The notes: generated from the letters alone by a model not told the origin. A stretch of DNA of 64,000 bases from Pararhodobacter oceanensis (GCF_003076755.1 NZ_QDKM01000001.1:496001-560000), one strand, 5' to 3'. Numbered from the stretch's first letter, positions 46,148 through 55,347 are shown. Numbers and translations are program-made.

Positions 46148-47551
46148 TTACTCTCCGTTCGGATCGTCAGGTTGGGCGTGGCCAAGATTGCGCAACGCAT
46201 CCACCACACGCGAGACATAACTGCCTTTCGAGCCCTTCACCAGAACAACGTCGCCCGGATGCACCAGCCGGTGCGCCTTAGCGCCGAGATCCTCGGCCTG
46301 CGGGACATAGTGGCCACGTTGTGGCTCGGGCAGCGCAGTGTAGAGGGTTTGCATCCGCGGGCCGACGCAGTGCACGCGGTCAATCTGCGCCATCGCCGGA
46401 TGGGTAGCGACCGCAAGATGCAGCGCCTGTTCTTGCGGGCCGAGTTCCAGCATATCGCCGAGAATGGCGATCCGCCGCCCGCCCGCGCCGGGGGTGGTAT
46501 TGGCCAGCACATCCAGCGCCGCCGCGAGGGAGGCGGGATTGGCGTTGAAGGCGTCGTCGATCAGGGTGAAACTGGCGTCCTGCACCGGATCAAGGATCAA
46601 TATCTCGCGTTTGCCGCGCCCCGCCGGAGGCTGCCAGCGGCCCAAAGCCTGCGCGGCCAGCGCCAGATCCAGCCCCAGCGCCTCGGCCACCGCCATGGAG
46701 GCGAGCGCGTTCATCCCGAAATGCGCGCCCGAATCCGTCAGCCTTATCCAGTAGCTTTCGCCCTTGATCTTGGCCTCGACCACCAGCGCGCCGCGGGCAT
46801 GGCGCAGGCTGGCAAGCTGTAGATCGCCGTTTTCGCCAAAGCCTGTGCCCTGCGCGCCCGCGGCTTTGCGCAGGATCGGCGTGGTGTCGAGATCGGCGTT
46901 ATAGATTGCCGCACCTTGCGGTGTGAGCGCGCCGAAGATCGCGGCTTTTTCCCGCGCGATGGCGGCGACATCCGCAAAGGCCTCAAGATGCGCGGCGGCG
47001 ACGGTGGTGATCAGCGCCACATCGGGGCGGGTCAACGCCGCCAAGGGTGCGATCTCGCCGGGGTGGTTCATGCCGATCTCGATCACCGCGAAATCGGCGC
47101 TCTGCGGCAGCCGCGCAAGGGTGATCGGGACCCCCCAATGGTTGTTGAAACTGGCCTCGGCGGCATGCACCGTGCCGAATTCTGCCAGCATCTCGCGGAG
47201 CATTTCCTTGGTCGAGGTTTTGCCCACCGAGCCGGTGACGGCCACGACTTTCGCCTGTGCCCGCGCCCGCCCTGCCGCGCCAAGCGCTTCGAGTGCCTTT
47301 AGGACATCGGGCACCACCAGACAGGGGCCGGTGACACCCTCGGGGATATGATCGACCAGCGCCGCCGCCGCGCCATTGGCAAAGGCTTGGGCCACGAAAT
47401 CATGCCCGTCGCGGGCGGCTTTGAGGGCGATAAACAGATCGCCCGCCTGCAGGCTGCGGGTGTCGATCGACAGGCCGGTGACGTTGAACGGCGCCGAGGC
47501 GGTGCCGCCGGTGGCCGCCGCCGCGTCCGCGTGGGTCCAGAGCGCGCCCAT
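46148..47551 (-). CDS. murF: UDP-MurNAc-tripeptide-D-Ala-D-Ala ligase
   Basis: 467 aa Mur ligase adding D-Ala-D-Ala. ATP-binding VVAVTGSVGKTSTKEML (about 104-120); central-domain EIGMNHPGEI; the C-terminal-domain block DDAFNANPASLAAAL. The ATG at 47549-47551 starts MGALWTHAD and lies 1 bp past the murE stop codon; an upstream in-frame extension is antisense-like and not used. Confidence 0.96.
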   Translation of the reverse strand: MGALWTHADAAAATGGTASAPFNVTGLSIDTRSLQAGDLFIALKAARDGHDFVAQAFANGAAAALVDHIPEGVTGPCLVVPDVLKALEALGAAGRARAQAKVVAVTGSVGKTSTKEMLREMLAEFGTVHAAEASFNNHWGVPITLARLPQSADFAVIEIGMNHPGEIAPLAALTRPDVALITTVAAAHLEAFADVAAIAREKAAIFGALTPQGAAIYNADLDTTPILRKAAGAQGTGFGENGDLQLASLRHARGALVVEAKIKGESYWIRLTDSGAHFGMNALASMAVAEALGLDLALAAQALGRWQPPAGRGKREILILDPVQDASFTLIDDAFNANPASLAAALDVLANTTPGAGGRRIAILGDMLELGPQEQALHLAVATHPAMAQIDRVHCVGPRMQTLYTALPEPQRGHYVPQAEDLGAKAHRLVHPGDVVLVKGSKGSYVSRVVDALRNLGHAQPDDPNGE

Positions 47552-47552
47552 C

Positions 47553-49028
47553 TTAAAGCCGCCCGTCAAGCGCGGCGACGGCAACACTGGCTTGTTCCAG
47601 ATCGTCAAACGGATAGACCGTGTCGCCGACGGTCTGGCCGGTCTCATGGCCCTTGCCGGCGATCAGTAGCGCATCGCCCGGTTGCAGCGCATCGACGGCC
47701 CGCAGGATCGCCTCGGCGCGGTCGCCGACCTCGGTGGCCTCGGGGCAGGCTTGCATTATTTCAACACGAATAGCCGCAGGATCCTCAGATCTCGGGTTGT
47801 CGTCTGTCACAAATACAACATCCGCGTGTTCGGCGGCGGCTTTGCCCATCAGCGGGCGTTTGGCGCGGTCACGGTCGCCGCCCGCGCCCAGAACGATGAT
47901 CAACCGGCCCATCACATGCGGGCGCAGCGCCTTGAGTGCGGTTTCGACAGCGGCGGGGGTATGGGCGTAATCGACAAACACCGGCGCGCCGTTTTCGCGG
48001 GTCGCGGCCAGTTCCATCCGGCCCCGCACGCCCTGCAGTTTCGGCATCGCGGCAATCGCCTCACCGGCATCGGCGCCGCTGGCGACCAAGAGCCCGAGCG
48101 CGACCAGCGCGTTCCACGCCTGAAACCCGCCGACCAGCGGCAGATGCACGTGATGCGCCTGCCCGCCCAGCGAAAACCGCAGCTCCTGCCCCTGCGCGTC
48201 ATAGCGCTGCGCCAGAATGCGCAGATCGCAGTCCTCGGTTTGGCCCACGCGCAGCACCTGCTGATCGACCCTTGCGGCCAGCCGCGCGCCCCATTCGTCA
48301 TCGGTGTTGATCACCGCCACGCCGTCCTCGGGCAACAGCCGGTGAAAGAGCCCCGCTTTGGCCTCGTAATAATCCTCCATCGTGGGGTGATAATCGAGAT
48401 GGTCCTGCGAGAGATTGGTGAATCCCGCCGCAACAATGCCGACCCCGTCGAGCCGCCGCTGGTCAAGCCCGTGCGAGCTGGCCTCCATCGCCGCATGGGT
48501 CACCCCTTCGGCGGCGGCCTGCGCCAAAATGCCCTGCAGGGTGACCGCGTCGGGGGTGGTATGGGCCAATGGTGCCTCCCATGCGCCCTCAACGCCGGTG
48601 GTGCCGATGTTAACCGCAGGGTAACCCAGATGGGTCCATAATTGGCGGGCGAAACTGGCGACCGAGGTTTTGCCGTTGGTGCCGGTCACCGCGACCATGG
48701 TCTCGGGCTGGGCGCCGAACCAGAGCGCGGCGGCCATCGCCAGCGCGGCGGGCGCGTCTTCGGCGACGACCAGCGCCGCCTCGGGGTGGCGGGCCAGCGT
48801 CTCGGCGGCCATGGCGGCGCCCTCGCGGTCGGTCAATATCGCGCTCGCGCCCATGCGCAGCGCCGGATCAATGAAGGAGGCGCCATGCATCAATGTGCCC
48901 GGTAGCGCGGCAAACAGCGTGCCCGGTTTGACCGTGCGACTGTCCAATGTGATCGCACTGACGCGCGCCTGCGGATTGCCGCTGCGCGCGGTGAGCCCCA
49001 ATTCGCCAAGGTGTTTGTTGCTACTCAT
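47553..49028 (-). CDS. murE: UDP-MurNAc-tripeptide synthetase (meso-diaminopimelate-adding)
   Basis: 491 aa. ATP loop VTGTNGKTSVASFARQ (about 114-129); the DNPRSEDP motif (near residue 408) is the DNPR signature for meso-diaminopimelate specificity, consistent with a Gram-negative wall. The carbamylated-Lys region is present (YYEAKAGLF). Between ftsI and murF in the standard dcw order. Confidence 0.96.
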   Translation of the reverse strand: MSSNKHLGELGLTARSGNPQARVSAITLDSRTVKPGTLFAALPGTLMHGASFIDPALRMGASAILTDREGAAMAAETLARHPEAALVVAEDAPAALAMAAALWFGAQPETMVAVTGTNGKTSVASFARQLWTHLGYPAVNIGTTGVEGAWEAPLAHTTPDAVTLQGILAQAAAEGVTHAAMEASSHGLDQRRLDGVGIVAAGFTNLSQDHLDYHPTMEDYYEAKAGLFHRLLPEDGVAVINTDDEWGARLAARVDQQVLRVGQTEDCDLRILAQRYDAQGQELRFSLGGQAHHVHLPLVGGFQAWNALVALGLLVASGADAGEAIAAMPKLQGVRGRMELAATRENGAPVFVDYAHTPAAVETALKALRPHVMGRLIIVLGAGGDRDRAKRPLMGKAAAEHADVVFVTDDNPRSEDPAAIRVEIMQACPEATEVGDRAEAILRAVDALQPGDALLIAGKGHETGQTVGDTVYPFDDLEQASVAVAALDGRL

Positions 49029-49055
49029 ATCGCCTCTCGCTTCGCTTGCCGTTGC

Positions 49056-50831
49056 CTAACGCAGCGAGAAGGCCGCTTCAATCTCTGCATCGCTTTGCGG
49101 GCGCATTCCCATCATCGGCGCGATCCGGCGGACCATCTCGGCGGCCACCGGCACCACCGTCCAGCCAGCGGTGCGCCGCGCCTGTTCGCCCGAGGTTTCC
49201 GAGGGCTCGTCCAGCGTCACCACGATCACATAGCGCGGATCGGTCATCGGGAAGGCGCCGGCGAAGGTCGCGATCACACGGTCGTCGTAATAGCGGCCCT
49301 GCGGGTTCGGCTTGTCCGCCGAGCCGGTCTTGCCGCCGACCGCATAGCCTTCGACCTGCGCCATCCGCGCGGTGCCGCGTTCGACCACCGCATGCATCAT
49401 CGCGCGCATCTGCCGCGAGGTCTCAGGGGTGACCAATTGCTCGACCGGCTGCACCTCGGGGCGGCGCAAAAGCGTCGGCACCACGCGGCGCCCACCGTTG
49501 ACCAAAGCCGCATATCCGGCCGCCAGATGCACCGGCGTGGTCGACAGGCCGTGGCCGTAACTGATTGTCATTGCAGATAATTCCCCCCAACGCTCGGGGA
49601 ATTGCGGCAATGCGCGGCGGGCCTCGGTGACCTCCAGATCCAGGGGATCGAGAAAGCCGAAGCGGCGCAGAAAGTCCTGTTGCCGGTCAATACCGATCAT
49701 CTGCGCCAGCCGCGCGGTGCCGATATTCGAGGAATGCACGAAGACCTCGCTGACCGGCAATTCGGCGCCGTAATTGCGGTAATCGCGGATGCTGAAACCG
49801 GCCATCCGCAGCGGGCCACGGGTGTCGATCACCGTCTCGGGGGTGACCAATCCCAGATCGAGCGCCTGCGCCACGGCAAAGGATTTCATCACCGAGCCGA
49901 GCTCATAGACGCCCTGCACGGCATGGTTAAACAACGGGTGTTCGGTGGGATCGCCCTCAACCGGTGGCGCCGGGCGGTCGTTGGGGTCAAAGTCCGGCAG
50001 GGAGGCCATGGCGACCAATTCGCCGGTGTCCGCATCCATGATGATCGCCGATCCGGCGCGGGCATTGAGCATCTCGATGCCGCTGCCGAGCACCTCTTCG
50101 ACCACGCCCTGAACCGCCAGATCCAGCGACAGGGTTAACGGCACATCCGCCAGATCGGGATCACGCAAACGCGCATCCATCCGGTGTTCGATGCCGGCGG
50201 TGCCGATGATTTCCGCCGCGGTCACGCCCTGCTGCCCGTAACCGGCGCCGCCCAGCACATGCGCGGCGAGGCGACCGTTGGGATAGAGCCGCATCTGACG
50301 CGGGCCAAGCAACAGACCGGGCTCGCCGATATCATGCACCGCCTGCGCCTGCTCGGGCGAGAGACGCGCGCGGATCCAGACGAAACTGCGGTCGGGATCG
50401 GTCAGCCGTGCGGCCAAGCGATCCTCATCAACATCGGGAAAAATCCGCGCCAGTTCCGCCGCCGCGCGGTCGCCATCAATCATATAGCGCAACTCGGCAT
50501 AGAGCGAATTGGTCACCAGATTGGTCGCCAGAATACGCCCGTTGCGGTCAAGAATATCGGCGCGGGCATCGGCGATCTGCTCACCGACATAGGGTTCGGC
50601 CTCGATCACCGGCGCGGCAGCCAAGAGCCCCATCCGCGTGCCGATCGCCGCATAGCCGGCAAAAAACAGCACCGCGAGGATCAACAGCCGCCATTCCGCC
50701 CGTTTGCGCCCTATATCTCGGGCTTGCTCACGCCGCACCCGCAACATCTCGCGTTCGACCGCCTGCGGATTTTCGCCCTGCGCACGCGCGTCCAGAATGC
50801 GGGGCAGCGGGCGAAGCGGCGTGCGGACCAT
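49056..50831 (-). CDS. ftsI: Penicillin-binding protein 3 / FtsI septal transpeptidase
   Basis: 591 aa. One membrane helix near residues 45-65 (LLILAVLFFAGYAAIGTRMGLL), a PBP-dimer domain, then the transpeptidase with SVMK (GSVMKSFAVAQ, about 312-322), SSN (VHSSNIGTARL) and KTG (GGKTGSADKPN). These three motifs make it a class B PBP. The start codon overlaps the ftsL stop (TGATG), so the two are coupled. Confidence 0.96.
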   Translation of the reverse strand: MVRTPLRPLPRILDARAQGENPQAVEREMLRVRREQARDIGRKRAEWRLLILAVLFFAGYAAIGTRMGLLAAAPVIEAEPYVGEQIADARADILDRNGRILATNLVTNSLYAELRYMIDGDRAAAELARIFPDVDEDRLAARLTDPDRSFVWIRARLSPEQAQAVHDIGEPGLLLGPRQMRLYPNGRLAAHVLGGAGYGQQGVTAAEIIGTAGIEHRMDARLRDPDLADVPLTLSLDLAVQGVVEEVLGSGIEMLNARAGSAIIMDADTGELVAMASLPDFDPNDRPAPPVEGDPTEHPLFNHAVQGVYELGSVMKSFAVAQALDLGLVTPETVIDTRGPLRMAGFSIRDYRNYGAELPVSEVFVHSSNIGTARLAQMIGIDRQQDFLRRFGFLDPLDLEVTEARRALPQFPERWGELSAMTISYGHGLSTTPVHLAAGYAALVNGGRRVVPTLLRRPEVQPVEQLVTPETSRQMRAMMHAVVERGTARMAQVEGYAVGGKTGSADKPNPQGRYYDDRVIATFAGAFPMTDPRYVIVVTLDEPSETSGEQARRTAGWTVVPVAAEMVRRIAPMMGMRPQSDAEIEAAFSLR

Positions 50832-51142
50832 CAGTCATCCCCCCGACGGGTCAGGGAAATCGGATAGGGGATTTCGGAAATATGACCGAATTGCCGTCCC
50901 TCCAGTGACAACAGGCCAAGGCGGCTGGCGTTCATTTCGGCCAGCGCCAGCAGGCGTTCGGGGCGGTTGAGATAGGCCCATTCGGCGCGCTGCACATTGA
51001 TCGCCTCGGTCAGGCTGCGGATTTCACGGCGCAATTCGCGGGTCTCGTTTTTCGCGCGCTGGGTGCGGTCGTTTTGACCGTAAGCCCAGATCGCCAGCCC
51101 CATCACCGCGAAAGCCGATAGAACGTAGAACACGCCGCGCAT
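50831..51142 (-). CDS. ftsL: Cell division protein FtsL
   Basis: 103 aa bitopic protein: a short cytoplasmic start, one membrane helix (GVFYVLSAFAVMGLAIWAYG, 3-22) and a coiled coil (QRAKNETRELRREIRSLTEAINVQRAEWAYLNRPERL) with the final LGLLSLEGRQFGHISEIP block. Identified mostly by position between rsmH and ftsI, as FtsL is poorly conserved. Its start overlaps the rsmH stop (TGATG). A longer frame upstream is antisense-like and was not used. Confidence 0.9.
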   Translation of the reverse strand: MRGVFYVLSAFAVMGLAIWAYGQNDRTQRAKNETRELRREIRSLTEAINVQRAEWAYLNRPERLLALAEMNASRLGLLSLEGRQFGHISEIPYPISLTRRGDD

Positions 51143-52149
51143 CAGTGATCCCCTTTGAGCGCCAGTCTCGGCAGGCCGACGCCCTCGCGGTCGACGGCGC
51201 CGGCGGGTTCTGCGGTGCGGCGTGCGATGCGCAAGAGTGCCGAGCGCGCCCGCGGGTTGGCGGCGCATTCCTCGGCGTCGGCGGCGATGGCTTTGCGGTT
51301 CACCAGCGTGAACCGCGGTTGCTCTTGTTCGATTTGCGGCGCGTGGCGACTGCCCTGCCCGCCGCGACCGGCGCGCAATTGCATGAAGCGTTTGACGATC
51401 CGGTCTTCGAGCGAATGGAAACTGACCACGGCCAGCAATCCACCGGGTTTGAGCGCGCGTTCGGCGGCCTCCAAGCCCGAGATCAGCTCGTGAAACTCGG
51501 TGTTCACCGCGATTCTCAGCGCCTGAAAGCTGCGCGTGGCGGGATGGCTCTGGCCGGGTTTGGGGCGCGGCAGGCAGGAGGTGACGATCTCGGTCAGCCG
51601 CAGCGTGGTCTCGATCGGCGCCTCTGCGCGGGCCGCAACAATCGCGCGGGCGATCCGGCGTGAAGCGCGTTCTTCGCCGTAATGATAAAGGATATCAGCG
51701 AGTTCTGCCTCGCTTGAGCCATTCACCAGATCCGCCGCCGAGGGCCCATCCTGGCTCATCCGCATGTCGAGGGGGCCGTCTTTGGCAAAGGAAAACCCGC
51801 GTTCGGCAAGATCAAGCTGCATCGAGGAGACGCCGAGATCGAGCACAATCCCGTCCAGCAGCCCGCCGTCCAGAACGCCCGCGGCATGGGCATCGAGCTC
51901 GCTGAACACGCCCTGCACCAAAGCCAGCCGCGTGCCATACTCCGCGCCCCATTCCGCCGCCAATTCCAGCGCCAAAGGATCGCGGTCAACGCCGATCACA
52001 CGCTCGGCACCGGCCTCAAGCAGCCCGCGCGCATAGCCGCCCGCGCCCAGAGTGCCGTCCAGCCAGACGCCCGAGACCGGCGCAACCTCGCGTAAAATCG
52101 GGGTGAGCAGCACGGGAACATGGGGGGCTTCGGGTGCGGCTTGGGTCAT
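51142..52149 (-). CDS. rsmH: 16S rRNA m4C1402 methyltransferase RsmH
   Basis: 335 aa. [38 protein letters not shown] (residues 10-47) contains the SAM-binding GTLGAGGY motif; later [14 protein letters not shown] and [19 protein letters not shown] are RsmH signatures. Also called MraW. 11 bp downstream of mraZ; coupled to ftsL. Confidence 0.96.
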   Translation of the reverse strand: MTQAAPEAPHVPVLLTPILREVAPVSGVWLDGTLGAGGYARGLLEAGAERVIGVDRDPLALELAAEWGAEYGTRLALVQGVFSELDAHAAGVLDGGLLDGIVLDLGVSSMQLDLAERGFSFAKDGPLDMRMSQDGPSAADLVNGSSEAELADILYHYGEERASRRIARAIVAARAEAPIETTLRLTEIVTSCLPRPKPGQSHPATRSFQALRIAVNTEFHELISGLEAAERALKPGGLLAVVSFHSLEDRIVKRFMQLRAGRGGQGSRHAPQIEQEQPRFTLVNRKAIAADAEECAANPRARSALLRIARRTAEPAGAVDREGVGLPRLALKGDH

Positions 52150-52160
52150 GGCGGTTGATT

Positions 52161-52679
52161 TCAGTCTTCTGGAAGGTCAGGGAGCAGGATGGTCGGGTCG
52201 AAATCCTCGTCTTGCTGGGCAAGCCATTCTTCCTCGCGCGCCAATTCCTCGGTGGCGTAGGTTTCCGGCTTCCAGATCTGGAAATGGTCGCCCGCCGCGA
52301 TAAAGAAGGCTTTGTTTTCCAGATCCAGCTTTTTGCGCAGCTTTTGAGGCAAAACGATGCGACCGTCTTCGACCACCTGCGCATCCATCGAATGGCCGTG
52401 ATACCAGCGTTCCAGCATCTTGCGCTCTTTCGAGCCTTTTTTCATCCGCTCGATGCGGCGGTCGATCAGCTCGATCGCCTCCATCGTGTAGCATTCAAGG
52501 AAGTTGTGGCTTTCAAACCCGTAGACGATCACCAGATTGGGGCGCTGGCCTTCGGACCAATTCGGGTCGCAGGCTTCGATCACACGGCGAAACGGGGCCG
52601 GGACCGAGACCCTGCCCTTGCTATCTACCGTCTGTTCGCTCTCACTGCGAAACCTGCGCGCCACTGTTTTGCGCCTCAT
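52161..52679 (-). CDS. mraZ: MraZ, transcriptional regulator of the dcw cluster
   Basis: 172 aa, two SpoVT/AbrB-like (MraZ) domains: [17 protein letters not shown] (about 19-35) and [33 protein letters not shown] (about 104-136). In other bacteria MraZ represses its own operon through TGGG-type direct repeats. First gene of the dcw cluster; the upstream region is unusual (see 52724-52766, 52805-52816 and 52953-53307). Confidence 0.95.
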   Translation of the reverse strand: MRRKTVARRFRSESEQTVDSKGRVSVPAPFRRVIEACDPNWSEGQRPNLVIVYGFESHNFLECYTMEAIELIDRRIERMKKGSKERKMLERWYHGHSMDAQVVEDGRIVLPQKLRKKLDLENKAFFIAAGDHFQIWKPETYATEELAREEEWLAQQDEDFDPTILLPDLPED

Positions 52680-52723
52680 ATTTGATGCCCGCGATCATGG
52701 TGATTTTCGGGCCCCTAAAATTG

Positions 52724-52766
52724 GAAGTGGCGATTTGGGCTGCTGCCACGGCCCAAATCGCCTTCC
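52724..52766. repeat. Inverted repeat in the mraZ leader
   Basis: GGCGATTTGGGC (52729-52740) and GCCCAAATCGCC (52751-52762) are a perfect 12-bp inverted repeat with a 10-bp spacer; outer GGAAG/CTTCC extends it with one bulge. It lies 45-87 bp upstream of the mraZ start codon, with no T run, so it is a leader hairpin or operator rather than a terminator. Confidence 0.8.
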
Positions 52767-52804
52767 ATGACCCATCTCTGGGTGTCCAATCACGCAGACC
52801 ACCT

Positions 52805-52816
52805 GGGGGGGGGGGG
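52805..52816. repeat. Homopolymer run of 12 G
   Basis: A run of twelve G (C on the mraZ strand) about 126-137 bp upstream of mraZ. Runs this long are prone to slippage and to sequencing error. Confidence 0.85.
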
Positions 52817-52952
52817 ATTGGTGCTGCTCGTCTGCGTGTCGGATCTCGCCTTCTTCACAAGGTCGTCGTCTTCGGCGTCGCGGAATTATGTGCCTGTATG
52901 AGTTGCCTCAAGTTTTTTGTTTTGTCGTCCCGCTCTTCCGTGAGAACAGTAA

Positions 52953-53307
52953 TGGCATGGGATTTCATGGCCCGCAATGGCGTTGAGTGGCACCGGCGGC
53001 ATTTTTGTGCAGATAGAATCGGCGGATTGACGGGCAGACGCAGTTTCGCAGCGTGGTGAAACACTACATATAGACAAAATTACCCGCGACCAACACCACA
53101 CCCTGCGGAAACCGCCGCTTTAAACCCCGGCCATGAAATCCCGATCAGCCCCTGAATAGTGTTGCGCAGATAGCACACGCAATCGTGTTTGAACCCTATG
53201 CGACAGGTTATCCACAGATAAATCCGCCGCATTTTCGCGATGGGGCCAGCCGGTGCCATGTGCGGGCCATGATTTCCCAGAAAGCCGGATACGGGCCATG
53301 AAATCCC
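52953..53307. promoter_or_regulatory. Phased TGG motif blocks in the mraZ-mrp intergenic region
   Basis: Four copies of a 15-bp sequence, GGGATTTCATGGCCC: forward at 52959, and on the opposite strand at 53129-53142, 53264-53278 (GGGCCATGATTTCCC variant) and 53293-53307. In the first, TGG recurs every 10 bp: TGGGA, TGGCC, TGGCG and TGGCA start at 52958, 52968, 52978 and 52988. The reverse-strand copies at 53264-53308 show similar 10-11-bp spacing. MraZ boxes in Escherichia coli are TGGGN repeats with 5-bp spacers, so these may be MraZ sites. Confidence 0.5.
53208..53216 (+). promoter_or_regulatory. Single consensus DnaA box
   Basis: TTATCCACA, a perfect DnaA box, in the same intergenic region as the TGG motif blocks. 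Isolated, so not an origin; it might allow DnaA-linked control of mraZ. Confidence 0.4.
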
Positions 53308-53381
53308 AGCGCGGTGCCATATCCGCCCTTGCGAGGCTTGTGTAAAGCCCTCAATCGGGCCGTTCACGGGGTATACGCAGG

Positions 53382-53413
53382 AAAAACCCCGAAGGCGCGG
53401 GCCTTCGGGGTCT
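53382..53413 (-). terminator. Intrinsic terminator of mrp
   Basis: Read leftward: ACCCCGAAGGC-CCG-style loop-GCCTTCGGGGT followed by TTTTT; a perfect 11-bp stem about 58 bp after the mrp stop codon. Confidence 0.88.
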
Positions 53414-53470
53414 ATTTTGCCAATTCAGGCTGGGGCAGTGCGGTAGCGTCCCCGCATTATGGGCATCAGG

Positions 53471-54571
53471 TCAGGCGAGAAACCCGTCGATCAAGCCGCG
53501 CGCCATCACCCGATACGCCTCACCGGCGGCGGAATCGGTGGCCGCCACCGGCACCCCGCCATCGCCCGAGAGCCGCGTCTCGACATTCAGCGGCAGCGAG
53601 CCAAGGAAGGGGATGCCCTGTTTCTCGGCCTCGCGCTGCACCCCGCCATCGCCGAAGATATGCTCTTCATGGCCGCATTTGGGGCAGACGAAGGTCGACA
53701 TATTCTCGACCAGCCCGAGCACCGGCGTTTTCAGCGTCTCGAAGGCTTTGAGCGCCTTGCGCGCATCCAAGAGCGCCACATCCTGCGGGGTCGAGACAAC
53801 AATCGCGCCGGTGACGTCGAATTTCTGGCAGAGCGTCAGCTGCACATCGCCGGTGCCCGGCGGCATATCCACGATCAACAGATCCAGATCGCCCCAAGCC
53901 ACCTGCGTCATCAACTGCTGCAATGCGCCCATCAGCATCGGGCCGCGCCAGATCACCGCCTCATCCTCGGCCATCATTAACCCCAAGGAGATCATCCGCA
54001 CGCCATGCGCCACCGGCGGGATGATGGTTTTGCCGTCCGGCGAGGCGGGGCGTTTGGTGACGCCCATCATCCGGCCCTGACTGGGCCCGTAGATATCGGC
54101 GTCGACCAGCCCGACCTTCCAGCCCTCGCGCGCCATCGCGACGGCCAGATTGGCCGAGACGGTGGATTTACCGACCCCGCCCTTGCCCGAGCCGATCGCC
54201 AGAATGCGTTGCACACCGGGCACCGTCGAGGGGCCGGGTTTGGGATGGCCGCCGATTTTCAGGCTGGGCGGCTCGCCCGCGGGCGGGGCTTTGACGGCGG
54301 GTTTCGCGGCGGGGCCATGGGCGGTCATCGCCACCGAGACCCGCGCGATCCCCGGCTGTTTGCCCAAAGCGGCCTCGGCGGCGGCGCGCACCGGCTCCAT
54401 CGCCTGTGCGACCTGCGGAGATTCCACTTCGATCACGAAACGCACATTGCCGCCATCGACGACCAGCGCCCGCACCAGATCGCGGCTGACCAGCGAGCCG
54501 CCGCCGGGCACCTCCACTGTGTCAAGCGTGGCTAAAATTGACTCGCGCGTGGGCGTTGGGGTCGAGGACAT
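53471..54571 (-). CDS. mrp: Mrp/ApbC family Fe-S cluster carrier ATPase
   Basis: 366 aa. N-terminal DUF59/MIP18-like domain (residues 5-80), Pro/Ala linker, then a deviant Walker A AIGSGKGGVGKST (125-137) and GLVDADIYGPSQGRMMG. The CxxC that binds the bridging Fe-S cluster is in FVCPKCGHEE. ILIVDMPPGTGDVQLTL-like block present (LLIVDMPPGTGDVQL). The ATG at 54569-54571 has AGGAG upstream. Involved in loading Fe-S clusters onto apoproteins. Confidence 0.95.
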   Translation of the reverse strand: MSSTPTPTRESILATLDTVEVPGGGSLVSRDLVRALVVDGGNVRFVIEVESPQVAQAMEPVRAAAEAALGKQPGIARVSVAMTAHGPAAKPAVKAPPAGEPPSLKIGGHPKPGPSTVPGVQRILAIGSGKGGVGKSTVSANLAVAMAREGWKVGLVDADIYGPSQGRMMGVTKRPASPDGKTIIPPVAHGVRMISLGLMMAEDEAVIWRGPMLMGALQQLMTQVAWGDLDLLIVDMPPGTGDVQLTLCQKFDVTGAIVVSTPQDVALLDARKALKAFETLKTPVLGLVENMSTFVCPKCGHEEHIFGDGGVQREAEKQGIPFLGSLPLNVETRLSGDGGVPVAATDSAAGEAYRVMARGLIDGFLA

Positions 54572-54878
54572 TGCAAATCTCTCCTGTCGGTTCACTGCTC
54601 AGGCCGTAACCTGTTCAAAATTCCTTGGCAAACAAGGTCCAAACGCCGGTTTATCGGATCAAGCCTGTTGATTAGCTTGCGTTTTTTTATCCGGCTGGTC
54701 AAAAACGAAATGGAACCCCCTGAAAACGCCCAAAACTTCAACCGCGTATGCCATGCGGTTTCTGCATAGCGGCATTGCGACACAGGGGGATTGTGCATCT
54801 GCAGCATAAGGTCCATCTCTGTGTCACCGGGAAGGAAGACATAACATTTTCCCCGGTTGTGAAGAAAGAGAGAGTTCC

Positions 54879-55100
54879 ATGGCTTATGCATCCGTTCGTC
54901 AGAACCGCGGCTTTTTGGTCCTGAACACCCTGCGCGACGGCTTTGCCGCGCTGAGCGCCGCCTGGTCGCGCTCGCGCACGTTTACGCGCACCTATAACGA
55001 GCTGAACGCCCTGAGCACCCGCGATTTGCAGGACCTCGGCATTCACCGCAGCATGATTTCGCGTCTGGCCCATGAGGCCGCTTACGGTCGCGACAGCTGA
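54879..55100 (+). CDS. DUF1127 small protein (CcaF-like) upstream of small RNA array
   Basis: 73 aa. The C-terminal half, RTYNELNALSTRDLQDLGIHRSMISRLAHEAAYGR (about 36-70), is the Arg-rich DUF1127 motif. In Rhodobacter sphaeroides a DUF1127 gene (RSP_6037) is co-transcribed with the CcsR1-4 small RNAs under RpoHI/RpoHII stress control; the same layout is seen here. The protein is thought to bind RNA and affect maturation of such small RNAs; that role is known only from relatives. A GAGAG lies just before the ATG. The 307-bp region upstream to mrp should hold its stress promoter, which I could not pin down. Confidence 0.9.
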   Translation: MAYASVRQNRGFLVLNTLRDGFAALSAAWSRSRTFTRTYNELNALSTRDLQDLGIHRSMISRLAHEAAYGRDS

Positions 55101-55134
55101 TTGAGATAGCGGGCCCTTGGGGCCTGCACAAAGA

Positions 55135-55163
55135 ACGACAACGCCCCTCCCTGCGTTGATCGT
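55135..55163 (+). ncRNA. CcsR-like hairpin 1
   Basis: CAACGC / GCGTTG with extra ACGA / TCGT pairs across a one-base bulge; loop CCCTCCCT. Confidence 0.7.
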
Positions 55164-55167
55164 GACC

Positions 55168-55201
55168 GGAACCGCCGCCTCCTCCTCCCTGCGGCTGTTC
55201 C
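55168..55201 (+). ncRNA. CcsR-like hairpin 2
   Basis: GGAACCGCCGC / GCGGCTGTTCC, 11 positions with one mismatch; loop CTCCTCCTCCCT. Confidence 0.8.
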
Positions 55202-55247
55202 ACAATGTTGCTAGCGTCTGATCCGCAGATCGGGTCGCAGGCACTCC

Positions 55248-55282
55248 GGCACGGTTGCACCTCCTCCCTTTGCAACCGTGCC
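55248..55282 (+). ncRNA. CcsR-like hairpin 3
   Basis: GGCACGGTTGCA / TGCAACCGTGCC, perfect 12-bp stem; loop CCTCCTCCCTT. Followed at once by the palindrome CCCCGAATTCGGGG. Confidence 0.88.
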
Positions 55283-55312
55283 CCGAATTCGGGGTTAACG
55301 CCCCACCGGAAC

Positions 55313-55343
55313 GCGGCCCCCGTCCCTCCCACGGGGTCACCGC
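55313..55343 (+). ncRNA. CcsR-like hairpin 4
   Basis: CCCCGT / ACGGGG plus outer GCGG / CCGC across a small internal loop; loop CCCTCCC. Confidence 0.65.
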
Positions 55344-55347
55344 TCAG

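Noticed and set aside
53208-53216. Consensus DnaA box considered as evidence for a replication origin
   Set aside because: Only one box, with no AT-rich unwinding region, dnaA, parAB or hemE nearby; kept only as a possible regulatory site.
53080-53367. 95-codon leftward frame with repeated ISWP-like segments between mrp and mraZ
   Set aside because: The peptide repeats come from the GGGATTTCATGGCCC DNA motif; no ribosome-binding site or homology.
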